DNA from: Erythrobacteraceae bacterium CCH12-C2
Lineage (GTDB): Bacteria; Pseudomonadota; Alphaproteobacteria; Sphingomonadales; Sphingomonadaceae
Direction of reading: 5' to 3'
DNA length: 64,000 nt
NCBI GenBank assembly: GCA_001556995.1
Contig: LSKF01000163.1
Location: forward strand, 1-64,000
The translations under genes and the position numbers were made by a program. Each line of letters begins with the position of its first letter. Position 1 is the first letter of the stretch. Positions 62,964 to 64,000 of the stretch are shown here, piece after piece. The notes below the pieces were generated by a model. It was not told where the DNA came from. It did no database searches and saw nothing but the letters and a program-made list of their open reading frames with translations.

Positions 62964-64000
62964 TTAACGCGCCACGCCCATGTCGCCCGAGCTGAAGCTC
63001 TGGCCGTCATTGGCGGCGCGCCCGTGATTGCCGCGCAGGGCGTTCGCGCTCGGGCCGGGGACCGGCGCGTGCTTGGCGAACTCCATGTGCGCGATCGAGC
63101 GGGCGTGGACTTCGTCCGGCCCGTCCGCCAGCCGCAGCGTGCGCTGGTGGGCATAGGCCGAGGCGAGGCCGTAGTCCTCCGACACGCCGCCGCCGCCATG
63201 CGCCTGGATGGCATCGTCGATGATCTTAAGCGCCATGTTGGGCGCCTGCACCTTGATCATCGCGATTTCCTGCTTCGCGGCCTTGTTCCCGACCTTGTCC
63301 ATCATGTCGGCGGCCTTGAGGCAGAGGAGGCGGGTCATGTCGATGTCGATGCGAGCACGCGCGACGCGCTCCTCCCAGACCGAGTGCTTGTAGACCGGCT
63401 TGCCGAAAGCTTCGCGCTCCTGCAGGCGGCGGCACATCTTGGCGAGCGCTTCTTCGGCGACCCCGATGGTGCGCATGCAGTGGTGGATGCGGCCCGGCCC
63501 GAGGCGGCCTTGCGCGATCTCGAACCCGCGCCCTTCGCCGAGCAGCATGTTCGAGACGGGAACGCGGACGTTGACCATCTCGACTTCCATGTGGCCGTGC
63601 GGCGCATCGTCATAGCCGAAGACGGGAAGGTGGCGGATGATGTTCACGCCGGGGGTGTCGATCGGCATCAGCACCATCGATTGCTGTGCGTGGCGCTGGG
63701 CGCTGAAATCGGTCTTGCCCATCACGATCGCGACCTTGCAGCGCGGATCGCCGAGGCCCGAGGACCACCACTTGCGCCCATTGATCACATAGTGATCGCC
63801 GTCACGTTCGATCCGGGTTTCGATGTTGGTCGCGTCCGAGGAGGCGGTGTAGGGTTCGGTCATCAGGAAGGCCGAACGGATCTCGCCGTTCATCAGCGGG
63901 CGCAGCCACTCTTCCTTCTGCTCGCGGGTGCCGTAGCGGTGGAACACTTCCATGTTGCCGGTGTCGGGCGCGGAGCAGTTGAACACCTCTGAAGCCCAGC
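62964..64000 (-). CDS. Acyl-CoA dehydrogenase, 5' end outside the window
   Basis: FAD-dependent dehydrogenase introducing the alpha-beta double bond into acyl-CoA; about 345 C-terminal residues are visible. Blocks: [20 protein letters not shown] (FAD/substrate region), [36 protein letters not shown], and [20 protein letters not shown] with the FAD-binding HGGGGV. The sequence type is the ACAD10/11-like or long-chain subclass. Reads off the right edge (in frame [18 protein letters not shown]). Upstream partner of the alcohol dehydrogenase/phosphotransferase cluster. Confidence 0.92.
   Translation of the reverse strand, partial: WASEVFNCSAPDTGNMEVFHRYGTREQKEEWLRPLMNGEIRSAFLMTEPYTASSDATNIETRIERDGDHYVINGRKWWSSGLGDPRCKVAIVMGKTDFSAQRHAQQSMVLMPIDTPGVNIIRHLPVFGYDDAPHGHMEVEMVNVRVPVSNMLLGEGRGFEIAQGRLGPGRIHHCMRTIGVAEEALAKMCRRLQEREAFGKPVYKHSVWEERVARARIDIDMTRLLCLKAADMMDKVGNKAAKQEIAMIKVQAPNMALKIIDDAIQAHGGGGVSEDYGLASAYAHQRTLRLADGPDEVHARSIAHMEFAKHAPVPGPSANALRGNHGRAANDGQSFSSGDMGVAR

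Overview
The window looks like a piece of chromosome from an alphaproteobacterium of the order Sphingomonadales, most likely Erythrobacteraceae. The evidence is the high GC content, the dense set of TonB-dependent receptors (TBDRs), a compact crtY-crtI-crtB carotenoid operon, TorF- and MipA-type outer-membrane proteins, and many 4-bp ATGA/GTGA gene overlaps. I see no rRNA, tRNA, CRISPR array, prophage or complete insertion sequence. The window opens inside a chemotaxis receptor gene that ends in a perfect fold-back, and it closes inside an acyl-CoA dehydrogenase gene.

Layout. 1-8.9 kb: truncated chemoreceptor; two paralogous TBDRs, each carrying a canonical EF-hand loop, on either side of a DUF2332 protein; a secreted hydrolase. 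9-18.9 kb: a DctB/DctD-like two-component pair transcribed divergently from an operon of dctA, a secreted esterase, a large TBDR and a zinc carboxypeptidase lipoprotein. The 218-bp spacer between them holds two palindromes and a -24/-12 type promoter. 18.9-24.3 kb: Ntn-type acylase, TorF porin, alcohol dehydrogenase and SDR. 24.3-29.9 kb: a phosphate-scavenging operon behind in-phase Pho-box repeats (TBDR, beta-propeller phytase, Tat-exported PhoX, GDT1-like membrane protein). 30-34.2 kb: Dps, 6-phosphogluconolactonase-like protein, Nudix, DNA polymerase IV and an MFS exporter.

34.2-39 kb: an acyl-CoA carboxylase operon interrupted by a small HExxH membrane-protein gene whose first 12 codons duplicate the start of the carboxyltransferase gene. 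39-43.4 kb: carotenoid operon crtY-crtI-LOG-crtB. 43.5-47.3 kb: MipA, secreted amidohydrolase, membrane proteins and a winged-helix regulator/membrane-protein pair preceded by three similar palindromes. 47.4-49.5 kb: promoter, TPP riboswitch and thiC. 49.5-59.5 kb: many small single genes (TetR, cold-shock protein, permuted photolyase-like protein, S41 protease, PEBP, SWIB, DUF3253, DoxX, cupin, M19 dipeptidase). 59.5-64 kb: a 52-residue membrane protein behind a 31-bp palindrome, dapD, and a phosphotransferase/alcohol dehydrogenase/acyl-CoA dehydrogenase cluster.

The main theme is scavenging of complex organic nutrients through TonB receptors coupled to secreted hydrolases. One module appears to be under PhoB control (phytate) and another under DctB/DctD control (C4-dicarboxylates, possibly in polymeric or ester form). 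Strongest leads for something new: the EF-hand TBDR pair, the DctBD-controlled dctA-esterase-TBDR-carboxypeptidase operon, the domain-permuted photolyase-like protein, and the gene captured inside the carboxylase operon.
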